NCBI GenBank assembly: GCA_020436835.1 | Contig: JAGQWZ010000676.1 | Location: forward strand, 1-42,211 | Direction of reading: 5' to 3' | Length of the DNA stretch: 42,211 bases | DNA from: Saprospiraceae bacterium | GTDB taxonomy: Bacteria; Bacteroidota; Bacteroidia; Chitinophagales; Saprospiraceae | In this document: positions 25,005 through 33,037 of the stretch, in pieces | Layout of the letters: every line of letters begins with the position of its first letter | Position numbering within the stretch: position 1 is the first letter of the stretch | Made by a program: the position numbers and the translations under genes | Notes under the pieces: model-generated | Seen by the model: only the letters and a program-made list of their open reading frames with translations | What the model was told of the DNA's origin: nothing | Database searches by the model: none

Positions 25005-26477
25005 TTAGTCATTTTCTTGCAGTGCTTTTACCACCTCACACAGTAAATGTACTCCCCAGCCGGTGGCCGCTTTCATTTTACCATATCCCGTATCGCCAAA
25101 AGATACCCCGGCGATGTCGAGATGTGCCCAGGAAGGATGGTCAGCGGTAAATGCCTGCAAAAATTTAGCGGCTGTAATCGCACCGGCGACTGGCTTTGTC
25201 GCTAAATTTTTGATATCAGCCACATCACTGTTTAATTCAGTCTGATATTCATCCCAGAGAGGCAGCGGCCACACTTTTTCACCGGTCTCCATTCCTACGT
25301 TATAGATTGTATCGGAAAGCTCATCATCGTTAGAAAATAAAGCTGCACAGGTGCTGCCAAATGTACGTACGGCACTGCCGGTGAGTGTGGCTAGATCAAT
25401 GATATGATCTACTTCGTAGTTTTTTGTCAGATAGGCAAGGGCGTCTGCAAGAATGAGTCGTCCTTCGGCATCAGTGTCGATAATTTCAATAGTTTTTCCA
25501 CTGTAGCTTTCAATTACATCACCCGGCTTTATGGAATTTGCGTCCACACAATTATCAGTGATAGGTGTAATCGCAATAATATTCACTGGAATCTCTTGCG
25601 CTGCGATGGCTGAGATCGTGCCCAGTACGGTCGCAGCACCACCCATATCACTCTTCATATAGTGCATGTTTGCTGAAGGTTTTATGGATAATCCACCGGT
25701 GTCGAATGTGACCCCCTTTCCCACCAGTCCGATCGTACCGGCATCTTTTTTCTTATTTCCCTGATATTCGGCAATAATAAAAGCAGGATCGGATTCACTT
25801 CCCCGATTTACGGCCATCAACGCATGGAGTCCGGTCTTTTCAATCTTTGCTTTGTCGAAAACGGAGATCTTCAATTTGTTTCTTCGCCCTTCAGACCTGA
25901 TCCAGGTTACGATATTCTTCGTGTTTAAACGGTTGTAAGGAGCATTGACCAGGTTCATGACCTCCCTCTGATAATGGCCGATAACTTGAGATCTCTTTAC
26001 TTCCTGACTGAATCTACCTGGCTTCGGATCTTCAAGGATCAAAGTAATTTCTGACCCGGCAGTGGAGAGGGGATGTGGCTGGTCCTTGCCGGTTTTATAG
26101 AGAGCCAAATCATAAATGGATAGTTCGAGGGCCTGTACGAGCGGGGAGATAAGCAAGTCGGGATCAGCGAATTTAAGGTCTATCTGGATTTTCTTGCGAA
26201 AAGAGCTGGCTTGTGCCAAAGAAAAATCGAGCAGAGCTTTGCATACCGGGTGTTGACTATAATGATCCGATACATCGAAGAGCACTACCACCCGGACCTT
26301 CCCCTCTTTGATGATCTGAAAGATCGGATGGTTTTTAATCGGGTCTTCTGGGTTGAAAAAGACTCCATAGTTTTCCTCAAAGTAGCTGGCAGTATTTTCA
26401 TTGCAGAACTGTCTGTCAAAAAAAATAAGCGAAAAAATGATATTTCTTTGAGGTGATTTTCTGAGCTTAAATTGCAT
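25005..26477 (-). CDS. M17 leucyl aminopeptidase-family metallopeptidase
   Basis: This 490-residue protein has the catalytic M17 domain from about residue 175. The two-metal site is complete: Lys254 and Asp259 (VGKGVTFDTGG), Asp277 (MKSDMGG), Asp336 and Glu338, with Arg340 (DTDAEGRL). The usual NTDAEGRL has Asp in place of the first Asn, a modest variation. The N-terminal 170 residues are weakly conserved, as is common. It is a cytoplasmic hexameric enzyme releasing N-terminal residues from peptides. The ATG start gives a reasonable full length. It is the first gene of the minus-strand run 26477-19933, with a 146-base gap before it in which I see no perfect promoter element. Confidence 0.93.
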   Translation of the reverse strand: MQFKLRKSPQRNIIFSLIFFDRQFCNENTASYFEENYGVFFNPEDPIKNHPIFQIIKEGKVRVVVLFDVSDHYSQHPVCKALLDFSLAQASSFRKKIQIDLKFADPDLLISPLVQALELSIYDLALYKTGKDQPHPLSTAGSEITLILEDPKPGRFSQEVKRSQVIGHYQREVMNLVNAPYNRLNTKNIVTWIRSEGRRNKLKISVFDKAKIEKTGLHALMAVNRGSESDPAFIIAEYQGNKKKDAGTIGLVGKGVTFDTGGLSIKPSANMHYMKSDMGGAATVLGTISAIAAQEIPVNIIAITPITDNCVDANSIKPGDVIESYSGKTIEIIDTDAEGRLILADALAYLTKNYEVDHIIDLATLTGSAVRTFGSTCAALFSNDDELSDTIYNVGMETGEKVWPLPLWDEYQTELNSDVADIKNLATKPVAGAITAAKFLQAFTADHPSWAHLDIAGVSFGDTGYGKMKAATGWGVHLLCEVVKALQEND

Positions 26478-26623
26478 TCTAATTATTATTTCGAGGTGGT
26501 GATTTATCGAAGATTTCTTATTGTGAAAATTTCAATTGTCTGTATTAAAAATTCACACTATTACTTTTGTCCTGTGTGGATCTAGGTCAATATTATGAAA
26601 AATCCCAGGAAAGAGTGAGCAGG

Positions 26624-27730
26624 TTAATCATGATCAAAAAATAGCCACTTTACCGCTTTGGGAAATTCAGCTCCCCAAAAAGCTTCATTGTGGGTCGCCA
26701 CCGGATCAATGGAGAGCTTATAATTTATGTATTGCTTGTTGATCGCTTTTTCCTGCAGGATTTGACTAAGCATTAATAATTCTTTTTCCATTGAATCACT
26801 TTCGTTTTTTCCCCCGTACAGATATACAAAAGAAGGTTCACGGTTTTCAAATGCCCTGGCCTCCCGGAATATCTGAGAAGATAACCAGAGTGATGGGGAG
26901 AAGATCATCCATTTGGAGAAAACTTCCGGATACGTCATAGCCGTGTAAACACTGATCAGTCCCCCCATGGAGCTGCCACCGATACCGGTATGAATCCGAT
27001 GGGGAATACTTCTGAATTTGCGGTCGACATATGGTTTTAGAGTCTCTGTGATAAATTGAGCATAAGATGCCCCTTCTCCCGGACCAAACTGTTTGGTGTC
27101 GAAAGGGCTGTATTCTTTTATTCGTTCATGCCCGCCGTGTTCAATGGCAATGATAATAAGATCGCCCCAGCCCAGTTCCTTTAAAATACCTAGTTTTTGA
27201 TCAATTGCCCAGTTCCCGAAGGGAGCATGTTCATTAAAAAGATTTTGAGCATCCTGCAGATATAGCACCGGATAACGCTTCTTTGTTTCATAGTAGTCAC
27301 ATGGCACCAGTGCCCATATCCTTCTTCTTTTACCCAGCTGGGGAATTTCGAAATCGTCTTCAATGATGAACTTTTGAGGCATGAATCGTACTGAAGTAGC
27401 CAGACCATTAATTCGCCATCTTGGTACGTGGTCATGCACCTCCTGAGTCCCGCGCATGATTTCTCGTTCCCTGGTGACGTTACCCCAGCGATCGAGTTCC
27501 TCCTGATTCCAGTCACCCCGGTGATACCGGTAATAGATGGGCAAGTTTGTTCGGCGGCCAAGTCTGTAGTGATATTTACCGCGGCCAATCTTTGACATTT
27601 CAAATTCTGGTTCATCTTCTGCCCAATCGTTAAAGTTTCCGGAAAGGTAAACCGGCCTTTCATCTGATACCAGTGTTTCAAGAAATATGTCGATATGGTT
27701 CCTTAACTGTGACAAGCGTTTTGTATTCAA
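26624..27730 (-). CDS. Esterase-family alpha/beta hydrolase with N-terminal CBM48-like domain
   Basis: This 368-residue protein has no signal peptide. Residues of about 24-95 resemble a carbohydrate-binding module of the isoamylase/CBM48 type (RPVYLSGNFNDWAEDE). From about 120 it is an enterochelin-esterase/putative-esterase fold: strand PVLYLQDAQNLFNE, nucleophile Ser254 in GGSSMGG, and a catalytic His likely at 347 (THNEAFW). Such proteins cleave esters on sugars or siderophores. No ATG is available upstream of the conserved part: a stop codon lies just 5' of the TTG at 27730, so TTG 27730 or a nearby downstream TTG must serve as start. It lies downstream of a sulfatase on the same strand, compatible with desulfation and deacylation of a glycan. 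Confidence 0.87.
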   Translation of the reverse strand: MNTKRLSQLRNHIDIFLETLVSDERPVYLSGNFNDWAEDEPEFEMSKIGRGKYHYRLGRRTNLPIYYRYHRGDWNQEELDRWGNVTREREIMRGTQEVHDHVPRWRINGLATSVRFMPQKFIIEDDFEIPQLGKRRRIWALVPCDYYETKKRYPVLYLQDAQNLFNEHAPFGNWAIDQKLGILKELGWGDLIIIAIEHGGHERIKEYSPFDTKQFGPGEGASYAQFITETLKPYVDRKFRSIPHRIHTGIGGSSMGGLISVYTAMTYPEVFSKWMIFSPSLWLSSQIFREARAFENREPSFVYLYGGKNESDSMEKELLMLSQILQEKAINKQYINYKLSIDPVATHNEAFWGAEFPKAVKWLFFDHD

Positions 27731-27741
27731 TCAAATCCGGC

Positions 27742-27749
27742 CAAAAATA
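27742..27749 (-). promoter_or_regulatory. Candidate -7 element for the esterase gene
   Basis: Read on the minus strand this is TATTTTTG, a perfect TAnnTTTG. Transcription would begin about 27735, only a few bases before the TTG at 27730, implying a nearly leaderless mRNA or a start further downstream. No -33 TTG is found at the usual distance, so confidence is low. Confidence 0.28.
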
Positions 27750-27753
27750 GTAA

Positions 27754-27942
27754 TTAGGAGGATTTTAGGAAGAGATAATAATCATCGCCGCCCATGATGG
27801 ATTTGATCGGAATAAAAGACTTTGGATTAAATGCAAGAGTACCAAATATGATCTGCCACTGATTCGCACGATAAAGCATTATTAAACCAACAAATGTCGC
27901 CAGCTCAGTCGAGCTGATACAAAATACAACCAGTCGACACAC
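27754..27942 (-). CDS. Possible small ORF or gene remnant between sulfatase and esterase
   Basis: A 62-codon frame begins at GTG 10 bases after the sulfatase stop (a 41-codon version begins at an internal ATG). Its second half (GTLAFNPKSFIPIKSIMGG, then DDYYLFLKSS) reads like the genuine C-terminus of a larger protein, and codon use fits the neighbours. The first half does not look like a protein start. I cannot name a family. It could be a remnant of a decayed gene, a true small protein, or chance. No transmembrane or signal prediction is convincing. Confidence 0.2.
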   Translation of the reverse strand: MCRLVVFCISSTELATFVGLIMLYRANQWQIIFGTLAFNPKSFIPIKSIMGGDDYYLFLKSS

Positions 27943-27951
27943 AATCAGGGA

Positions 27952-29397
27952 TCACAACTGACCGACGGGGCGGGTCTCGGTACCTTCTCTACCGGTTAAA
28001 GCATCTCCCATACTTGTTCTGGCCTTTTCAGCCAGTGCCTGGAGGGATGCGACTACCTCAGGATATTCGTCGGCTACATTCGTCGTTTCACTGATATCAT
28101 TTACCAGGTCGTAGAGTTCCAGGCCCATCTGATTCTGATCATAATCAATTGGCAATCCGTCGTCTGTACCGACCCTGCCATTTAGCGAGCGGTACTTGTG
28201 CGGGAAATATAGCTTCCATCTTCCGTCTCCGCTTAATACACCCTGCAATTCATTTTGATGATAATAGAAATAGTAGGCATCGTGATGGGGATGGTAATTT
28301 TCGTCATCCAGCAACAAAGCCGACATGTCAGTCCCATCGATGAGATGCGGGGGTAAGCTGGCACCAGTGATTTGACAGATAGTTGGCAGCAGGTCAATGG
28401 TCATAGCCGGATGCTCCGTTTCGATGTTTGCTTTTATATGGCCGGGCCAGCGCAAGATACAGGGTACACGGACTCCACCTTCGAGGGCGGTACCTTTACC
28501 TTCACGCAGGGGATGGGCTTCACCGGAGTGTCCTCCATAGGATAACCAGGGTCCATTATCGGAGGTAAAGACAACGAGTGTATTTTCATCGAGCCCCTGC
28601 TCCTTTAAGGTCTTCAATATCTCTCCAACAGACCAATCAATTTCGGAGATCACATCTCCATATAGTCCTCGCTCGGATTTACCGGCAAATTTATTGGAAA
28701 CGAACAGTGGAACATGAGGCATGCTGTGCGGTAAGTACAAAAAGAAAGGCTTTTCTTTATTGCGCTTGATGAAATCCACAGCGTGTTCTGTATACCAGGT
28801 GGTGATCATTGATTGATCTTCCAGGGTGTCAATAACTGTTTCATTTTCGACCAATGGTAAATCGGGGAAATTGAAGACGGTGCCCTGCCAGGGGTGGTGT
28901 GGCCACATATCATTACTATAGGGAATCCCAAAATACTCGTCAAATCCCTGACGGGTGGGCAGCAGTTCAGGTTCAGACCCCAAATGCCATTTGCCATAGA
29001 TCGCGGTTGCATATCCCAAAGGTTTTAAGACCTCGGCAATGGTTACTTCATTCGTATTCAGTCCTTTTTTTACATAGGGCGAGTAAGCTCCATGAATTCC
29101 AATCCGATTCGCATAACAGCCAGTCAGCAGGGAAGAACGGGATGCAGAGCAGACGGGTTGGGATACATAGAAATTTTTGAAACGCATTCCCTCGGCTGCC
29201 ATCTGGTCAATATTGGGTGTTTTAATATCCGGAGATCCATAACACCCTAAGTCCTCATATCCCTGATCATCGGTAAATATGATCACAATATTCGGCTGCT
29301 TTTGTGGTATAGTTGATTTTGTATCTTGGGTGGAGGTCTGACAAGACGAACCGGCCAGTGCCCAAATGCAGGTTAACAGTGAGAAATATTTAAGCAT
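27952..29397 (-). CDS. Lipoprotein arylsulfatase-like sulfatase (C-x-A-S-R type)
   Basis: This 481-residue protein has a lipoprotein signal (AGSSC, Cys19). It belongs to the alkaline-phosphatase superfamily sulfatases: metal-binding FTDDQGYEDLG at 41-51, and the activation motif CSASRSSLLTG at 83-93 in which Cys83 would become formylglycine. It then has GKWHLG and TSDNGPW, both typical. The motif has Ala in place of the more frequent Pro at the third position, unlike the three other sulfatases here. It would remove sulfate esters from glycans at the cell surface. It is divergent from the next sulfatase, with 26 bases between start codons. The modifying enzyme (FGE or anSME) is not in the window. 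The glycan is unknown. Confidence 0.94.
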   Translation of the reverse strand: MLKYFSLLTCIWALAGSSCQTSTQDTKSTIPQKQPNIVIIFTDDQGYEDLGCYGSPDIKTPNIDQMAAEGMRFKNFYVSQPVCSASRSSLLTGCYANRIGIHGAYSPYVKKGLNTNEVTIAEVLKPLGYATAIYGKWHLGSEPELLPTRQGFDEYFGIPYSNDMWPHHPWQGTVFNFPDLPLVENETVIDTLEDQSMITTWYTEHAVDFIKRNKEKPFFLYLPHSMPHVPLFVSNKFAGKSERGLYGDVISEIDWSVGEILKTLKEQGLDENTLVVFTSDNGPWLSYGGHSGEAHPLREGKGTALEGGVRVPCILRWPGHIKANIETEHPAMTIDLLPTICQITGASLPPHLIDGTDMSALLLDDENYHPHHDAYYFYYHQNELQGVLSGDGRWKLYFPHKYRSLNGRVGTDDGLPIDYDQNQMGLELYDLVNDISETTNVADEYPEVVASLQALAEKARTSMGDALTGREGTETRPVGQL

Positions 29398-29423
29398 ATT
29401 TGTAATTGAACTCGATTAAAAAC

Positions 29424-30866
29424 ATGAATTATTTTATTCAAAGGTCAGTTACTGGCAACACCAGGTCAAGACTGGAAAGTGGGACGGAGATTTCAACAAT
29501 ACTTGCAATAATTGTTTGCATTATTTACTTGCTACCGCTATCACTTTCTGCTCAAACGGCCCCTAATATAATTATTATTTATGCGGATGATTTGGGTTAC
29601 GGCGATTTGGGATGTTATGGAAATCCTACCATAAGGACGCCTAATCTCGACCGGATGGCAATGGAAGGGATGAAATTTACCCAATTCTATGTAGGAGCTT
29701 CCGTCTGTACGCCCAGCCGGGCTGCATTACTCACCGGCCGGTTACCTATCCGTAACGGAATGTGTAGTGACCGGATCCGGGTTTTATTTCCATTTTCGAC
29801 CAGTGGGATCGCCGGTGAAGAACTGACGTTGGCAGAAGCACTGAAACAACAAGGATATCGAACGGGGATCGTTGGTAAGTGGCATCTCGGACATTTGCCC
29901 GGATATTTGCCGCTCGATCATGGTTTTGACCGTTATTTTGGCTTTCCGTACTCCAATGACATGATCGAATACCCGGGACGTAAGCCTCCTGCCGGGAAGT
30001 ATCCACCTATTCCACTATATGATCAGGACAAAGTCATCGAGACCGAACCCGATCAGAGACAACTTACGAAGCGATACACAGCAGCAGCTCTGGACTTTAT
30101 AGAAGAGAATAAAGGAGAACGGATCTTCTTGTACATGGCTCATAGCTTTCCTCATGTTCCCCTTTTCGCCAGTGATGATTTTGAAGGTAAAAGTAGCCGT
30201 GGGTTATACGGAGATGTAGTTGAGGAGGTTGATTGGAATGTTGGCCAGATCATGGATAAGATTCAGTCATTGGGATTGGCGGAAAATACCTTGATATTTT
30301 TCACCAGTGACAATGGACCCTGGCTGGTTCAGAAGGAAGAAGGCGGGTCGGCAGGACTTTTACGGGAAGGGAAAGGGAGTACCTGGGAAGGAGGAATGCG
30401 TGAGCCGGCCCTTGCCTGGTGGCCGGGTCATATAAATCCTGGAATTGTGACCCAGTCGTTGGCCACTACTATGGATTTATTTGTGACGGCGGTAGAGCTT
30501 GCCGGTGGCTCCTTACCGGAAGATAGAGTCTATGATGGTAAAAATCTTTTGCCAGTATTCATGGATGCGACTTCGGAAGTCAGAGACGAAATCTTTTACT
30601 ATCTGGGAGCACAATTATTTGCAGTGAGAAAGGGTCCTTGGAAAATGCACTATAAAACACTAACCCCTTATGTTGGCGAATCAGCTGAAATGCATGATCC
30701 ACCGCTTTTGTACAATGTTGAAGAAGATCCGGGCGAATCCAGGAACATAGCTGATAAATTTCCCGAAATAATAAAGGCCCTTGATCAGGTTGCAGACCAG
30801 CACCGGAATTCATTCCTCCCTCCCAAGTCTATATTGGAGATGGTTGACACAACACTGATGCGTTGA
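29424..30866 (+). CDS. Exported arylsulfatase-like sulfatase (C-T-P-S-R type)
   Basis: The ATG at 29424 gives 480 residues; a TTG at 29406 in the same frame is less likely. The N-terminus has about 24 polar residues and then a hydrophobic stretch (about 25-42) ending LSLSAQ, a somewhat long signal peptide or signal anchor. The sulfatase motifs are IIYADDLGYGDLG (50-63), CTPSRAALLTG starting at Cys95 (the formylglycine site), GKWHLGH and FTSDNGPW. The substrate would be a sulfated sugar in the periplasm. It resembles the divergent neighbour through YFGFPYSNDM and YMAHSFPHVPLF, so the two may be a duplicated pair. A glycosyltransferase follows 21 bases later on the same strand. Confidence 0.93.
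   Translation: MNYFIQRSVTGNTRSRLESGTEISTILAIIVCIIYLLPLSLSAQTAPNIIIIYADDLGYGDLGCYGNPTIRTPNLDRMAMEGMKFTQFYVGASVCTPSRAALLTGRLPIRNGMCSDRIRVLFPFSTSGIAGEELTLAEALKQQGYRTGIVGKWHLGHLPGYLPLDHGFDRYFGFPYSNDMIEYPGRKPPAGKYPPIPLYDQDKVIETEPDQRQLTKRYTAAALDFIEENKGERIFLYMAHSFPHVPLFASDDFEGKSSRGLYGDVVEEVDWNVGQIMDKIQSLGLAENTLIFFTSDNGPWLVQKEEGGSAGLLREGKGSTWEGGMREPALAWWPGHINPGIVTQSLATTMDLFVTAVELAGGSLPEDRVYDGKNLLPVFMDATSEVRDEIFYYLGAQLFAVRKGPWKMHYKTLTPYVGESAEMHDPPLLYNVEEDPGESRNIADKFPEIIKALDQVADQHRNSFLPPKSILEMVDTTLMR
29439..29469 (-). promoter_or_regulatory. Candidate promoter of the minus-strand sulfatase, inside the 5' end of its divergent neighbour
   Basis: On the minus strand, TTG (29469-29467) is followed after 20 bases by GACCTTTG (29446-29439), one mismatch from TAnnTTTG. 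The spacing and sequence are the same as at the globin promoter (14586-14617). It would lie within the first codons of the plus-strand sulfatase. The evidence is consensus matching only. Confidence 0.33.
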
Positions 30867-30887
30867 TTTATTTCTTTATCCTATTCT

Positions 30888-31637
30888 ATGTCAGGCGTTA
30901 AAATATCTGCGGTAATAATCACTTTTAATGAGGAAAAAAACATTGGCCGATGTATCGATTCCCTTGACGAAGTGGCTGATGAAATCCTGGTGATTGATTC
31001 TCGTTCTCGAGACCGTACGGTTGAAATTGCGGAATCTATGGGAGCACGGGTAATCGTTCATGATTTCGAAGGGCATATCCAACAGAAGAACTTCGCGCTT
31101 GACCAGGCTAAATATGATCACATTTTATCCTTGGACGCCGATGAAGCCCTTTCGATCGAATTGCTTGCCGCTATTAAAAAGGTTAAAGCTGACTGGAATT
31201 ATAGTGCATACCGATGCAACCGGTTAAATCATTTTTGTGGACGATGGATAAAACACGGACTCTGGTATCCCGACCGTAAAATCAGACTGTGGGACCGCCG
31301 GCAAGGTCGCTGGGGAGGAAGAAATCCGCATGATAAGGTCATTCTGGTAGAAGGTAGTGAAATAATGAATATTCGCGGGGATATTCTCCACTATACGGTT
31401 TCCAATATTGAGCAGTATTATAGCCAGATAAACAAATTTAGCACCATACAGGCTGCCCAATTAAAAAAAGAAGGGTTTAAACCTAATCCTTATCACCTGC
31501 TTTTCAAACCGGTCTATAAGTTTTTCGTCGGTTATTTTATTAGGATGGGATTTTTGGACGGTTGGAGAGGCTATATGATTGCCAGAGGACAGGCTCTAGG
31601 CGTTTATTTGCGTTATGCCAAAATTCGAAATGATTAG
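30888..31637 (+). CDS. Family 2 glycosyltransferase, LPS core WaaE/KdtX-like
   Basis: This 249-residue cytoplasmic or membrane-associated GT-A enzyme has a clear N-terminal nucleotide-sugar domain: AVIITFNEEKNIGRCIDSL (9-27), VIDSRSRDRT, and the DxD motif LDADEAL with Asp83/Asp85. QKNFAL and the RLNHFCGRWIKHGLWYPDRK stretch are the hallmarks of the WaaE/KdtX beta-glucosyltransferase-like group, which adds sugar to lipopolysaccharide inner core. The C-terminal 60 residues (FKPVYKFFVGYFIRMGFLDG) are an amphipathic membrane-associated tail typical of the group. It follows the sulfatase by 21 bases and so may share a transcript, but a functional link is not obvious. Confidence 0.9.
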   Translation: MSGVKISAVIITFNEEKNIGRCIDSLDEVADEILVIDSRSRDRTVEIAESMGARVIVHDFEGHIQQKNFALDQAKYDHILSLDADEALSIELLAAIKKVKADWNYSAYRCNRLNHFCGRWIKHGLWYPDRKIRLWDRRQGRWGGRNPHDKVILVEGSEIMNIRGDILHYTVSNIEQYYSQINKFSTIQAAQLKKEGFKPNPYHLLFKPVYKFFVGYFIRMGFLDGWRGYMIARGQALGVYLRYAKIRND

Positions 31638-31696
31638 TTAAAGGCTCAGTGCCGCTGCGCTCTCGCTACGATCTAGGTTGAAGTAAGTGGGATTTA

Positions 31697-32875
31697 TTAC
31701 TGATCGATACACTTGATCCAAATATCTTTAAAATAAACCTCCGACGGACCCTGTTCCGGTAAGGCCAATTGAAGTCCCGCCTGGAGGCAGATTTGACCTG
31801 GATGATCATAATCAGCCAGATGGGCTTCCGAAGATTTTCTTCCGTTTATGTACATTATTATATGATCATTCAATGCAAAAATCTCCCCGGTATTCCAGTC
31901 ATCATAATCGATCATATGATACCAGGAGCGGGCATGCCTCACCAAGGCACCGGTGGGGTAGGCATGTGTATATCCATTGTGATCATAAATATTACATTCC
32001 ACACTATTTAGCAGAGAGGTTTCTTCAGCCGTTTCCGGACGACGGATAAATATTCCACTATTATCCTCTTCAATGATTTTAAATTTAAATTTCAGGTGAA
32101 AATTATGATAACTCTCATCGCTGATCAGAAACCCCCCTTCTGTCCCGGAATATCCGTATAAACTTCCATCCACGATCTTCCATTCGGAAGAGCCGGTGCT
32201 ATGCCATCCGGACAATGTCTTACCGTCAAATATTTTTTTGTATTCAATTTCAGGATAGGACTGTAAATAGTCTTCAGTGGCAGGACCATCCAGATGCTGA
32301 TTTTCTGCCAATCGACTGATTTTAAGGTTTCGAAAAATAGGTCCGGATCCATTCATGACGATTTTTATTCCTCCCTGTATACTTCTTCGACTGTGGGTTT
32401 CTGTTGCCAGTTGATCCGCAACAAATACCTGTAAATGGTCTCCTAAGGCCCTGACTTTAAACGAATTCCAATGCTCGAAATTCAATGAATCAACCCATAC
32501 CGCTCTTGAGACGTTGATGATCGAACCCAGGCAATTTTGTTGATCTGGATCGGAATCAAATTGTACCGCGTATCCGTTGATCTCCGGAATTTTCGATTTC
32601 ATATCATTTAGCCGGAAGATCAGCTGTGCTGTATTTTGTCCATTAAGCAGGAATTCTCCCTCGATCATAAAGTCGTGATATGGCTCGTCTAAAGAAATCC
32701 AGGCTCCATCACCTTCAGTGCCTATCAATATGTCCTCCAAATGTTGATCGATGGTGCAATTTCCACTTTTTGAATAAGAAATATTTTCCGTGAATAAGGG
32801 TTTCCAGGTTGTCTGACCTGCAATGCCAGTCAAGCCGATCAAATAGAATGTAGTGGAAAGAATTAGGTACCTCAT
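31697..32875 (-). CDS. Secreted tandem DUF1080 (3-keto-disaccharide hydrolase-like) protein
   Basis: The ATG at 32875 gives a good signal peptide (MRYLILSTTFYLIGLTGIAG) and 392 residues; an in-frame ATG at 32893 adds only MISVKL. Two jelly-roll DUF1080 domains are visible: a degenerate first one (about 25-190: WKPLF, ILIGTEGDGAWISLDEPYHDF) and a canonical second one (about 205-390: YKKIFDGKTLSGW, EWKIVDGSLYG, GIFIRR, NSVECNIYDHNG). Single DUF1080 proteins hydrolyse 3-keto-glycosides or bind sugars in the periplasm. The double arrangement may combine binding and catalysis. It converges with the glycosyltransferase gene and diverges from the gene at 33038. Confidence 0.88.
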   Translation of the reverse strand: MRYLILSTTFYLIGLTGIAGQTTWKPLFTENISYSKSGNCTIDQHLEDILIGTEGDGAWISLDEPYHDFMIEGEFLLNGQNTAQLIFRLNDMKSKIPEINGYAVQFDSDPDQQNCLGSIINVSRAVWVDSLNFEHWNSFKVRALGDHLQVFVADQLATETHSRRSIQGGIKIVMNGSGPIFRNLKISRLAENQHLDGPATEDYLQSYPEIEYKKIFDGKTLSGWHSTGSSEWKIVDGSLYGYSGTEGGFLISDESYHNFHLKFKFKIIEEDNSGIFIRRPETAEETSLLNSVECNIYDHNGYTHAYPTGALVRHARSWYHMIDYDDWNTGEIFALNDHIIMYINGRKSSEAHLADYDHPGQICLQAGLQLALPEQGPSEVYFKDIWIKCIDQ

Positions 32876-32940
32876 AAGCTTTACACTGATCAAATATCAG
32901 CAATGTACCAAAAGTTTGCCGATCCCTGATTTACCCGTGT

Positions 32941-32948
32941 CAAATGTA
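32941..32948 (-). promoter_or_regulatory. Candidate -7 element for the DUF1080 gene
   Basis: On the minus strand this is TACATTTG, a perfect TAnnTTTG. It would start transcription about 60 bases before the chosen ATG at 32875. The nearest upstream TTG (32965-32963) is only 14 bases away, closer than typical. Confidence 0.35.
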
Positions 32949-32963
32949 AAAGGATACAAAATC

Positions 32964-32986
32964 AAAAAATCACCCTTGAGGGGTGA
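32964..32986 (-). terminator. Possible minus-strand terminator in a divergent gap
   Basis: TCACCC (32970-32975) and GGGTGA (32981-32986) form a perfect 6-bp stem with a 5-base loop. On the minus strand the stem is followed directly by six T residues (32969-32964) and then GATTTTG. There is no minus-strand gene just upstream, so it would stop antisense transcripts from the 33038-36456 region or insulate the DUF1080 promoter. Confidence 0.4.
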
Positions 32987-33008
32987 GAAATGATCCTAGG
33001 TCCAGATA

Positions 33009-33016
33009 TAGATTTG
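33009..33016 (+). promoter_or_regulatory. Candidate -7 element for the 33038 gene
   Basis: TAGATTTG is a perfect TAnnTTTG. It would start transcription near 33023, 15 bases before ATG 33038, and so argues against the in-frame ATG at 32990. No -33 TTG lies at the usual distance. Confidence 0.37.
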
Positions 33017-33037
33017 CTTGAAAATACAGGGCATAAT

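Noticed and set aside
27190..27681. Minus-strand frame of 163 codons inside the esterase gene
   Set aside because: It overlaps the esterase in another frame on the same strand and has a composition typical of a shifted frame.
29406..29423. TTG start extending the plus-strand sulfatase to 8 bases from its divergent neighbour
   Set aside because: ATG 29424 follows in the same frame, and the six extra residues add nothing to the export signal.
31638..31696. GC-rich stretch with CGCTGCGCTCTCGCTACG between the glycosyltransferase and DUF1080 genes
   Set aside because: It recalls ends of some insertion sequences, but there is no second copy, terminal repeat or transposase in the window.
32990..33037. 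ATG start 16 codons upstream for the secreted protein
   Set aside because: It would place charged, non-signal residues before a good signal peptide and lies upstream of the perfect -7 element.
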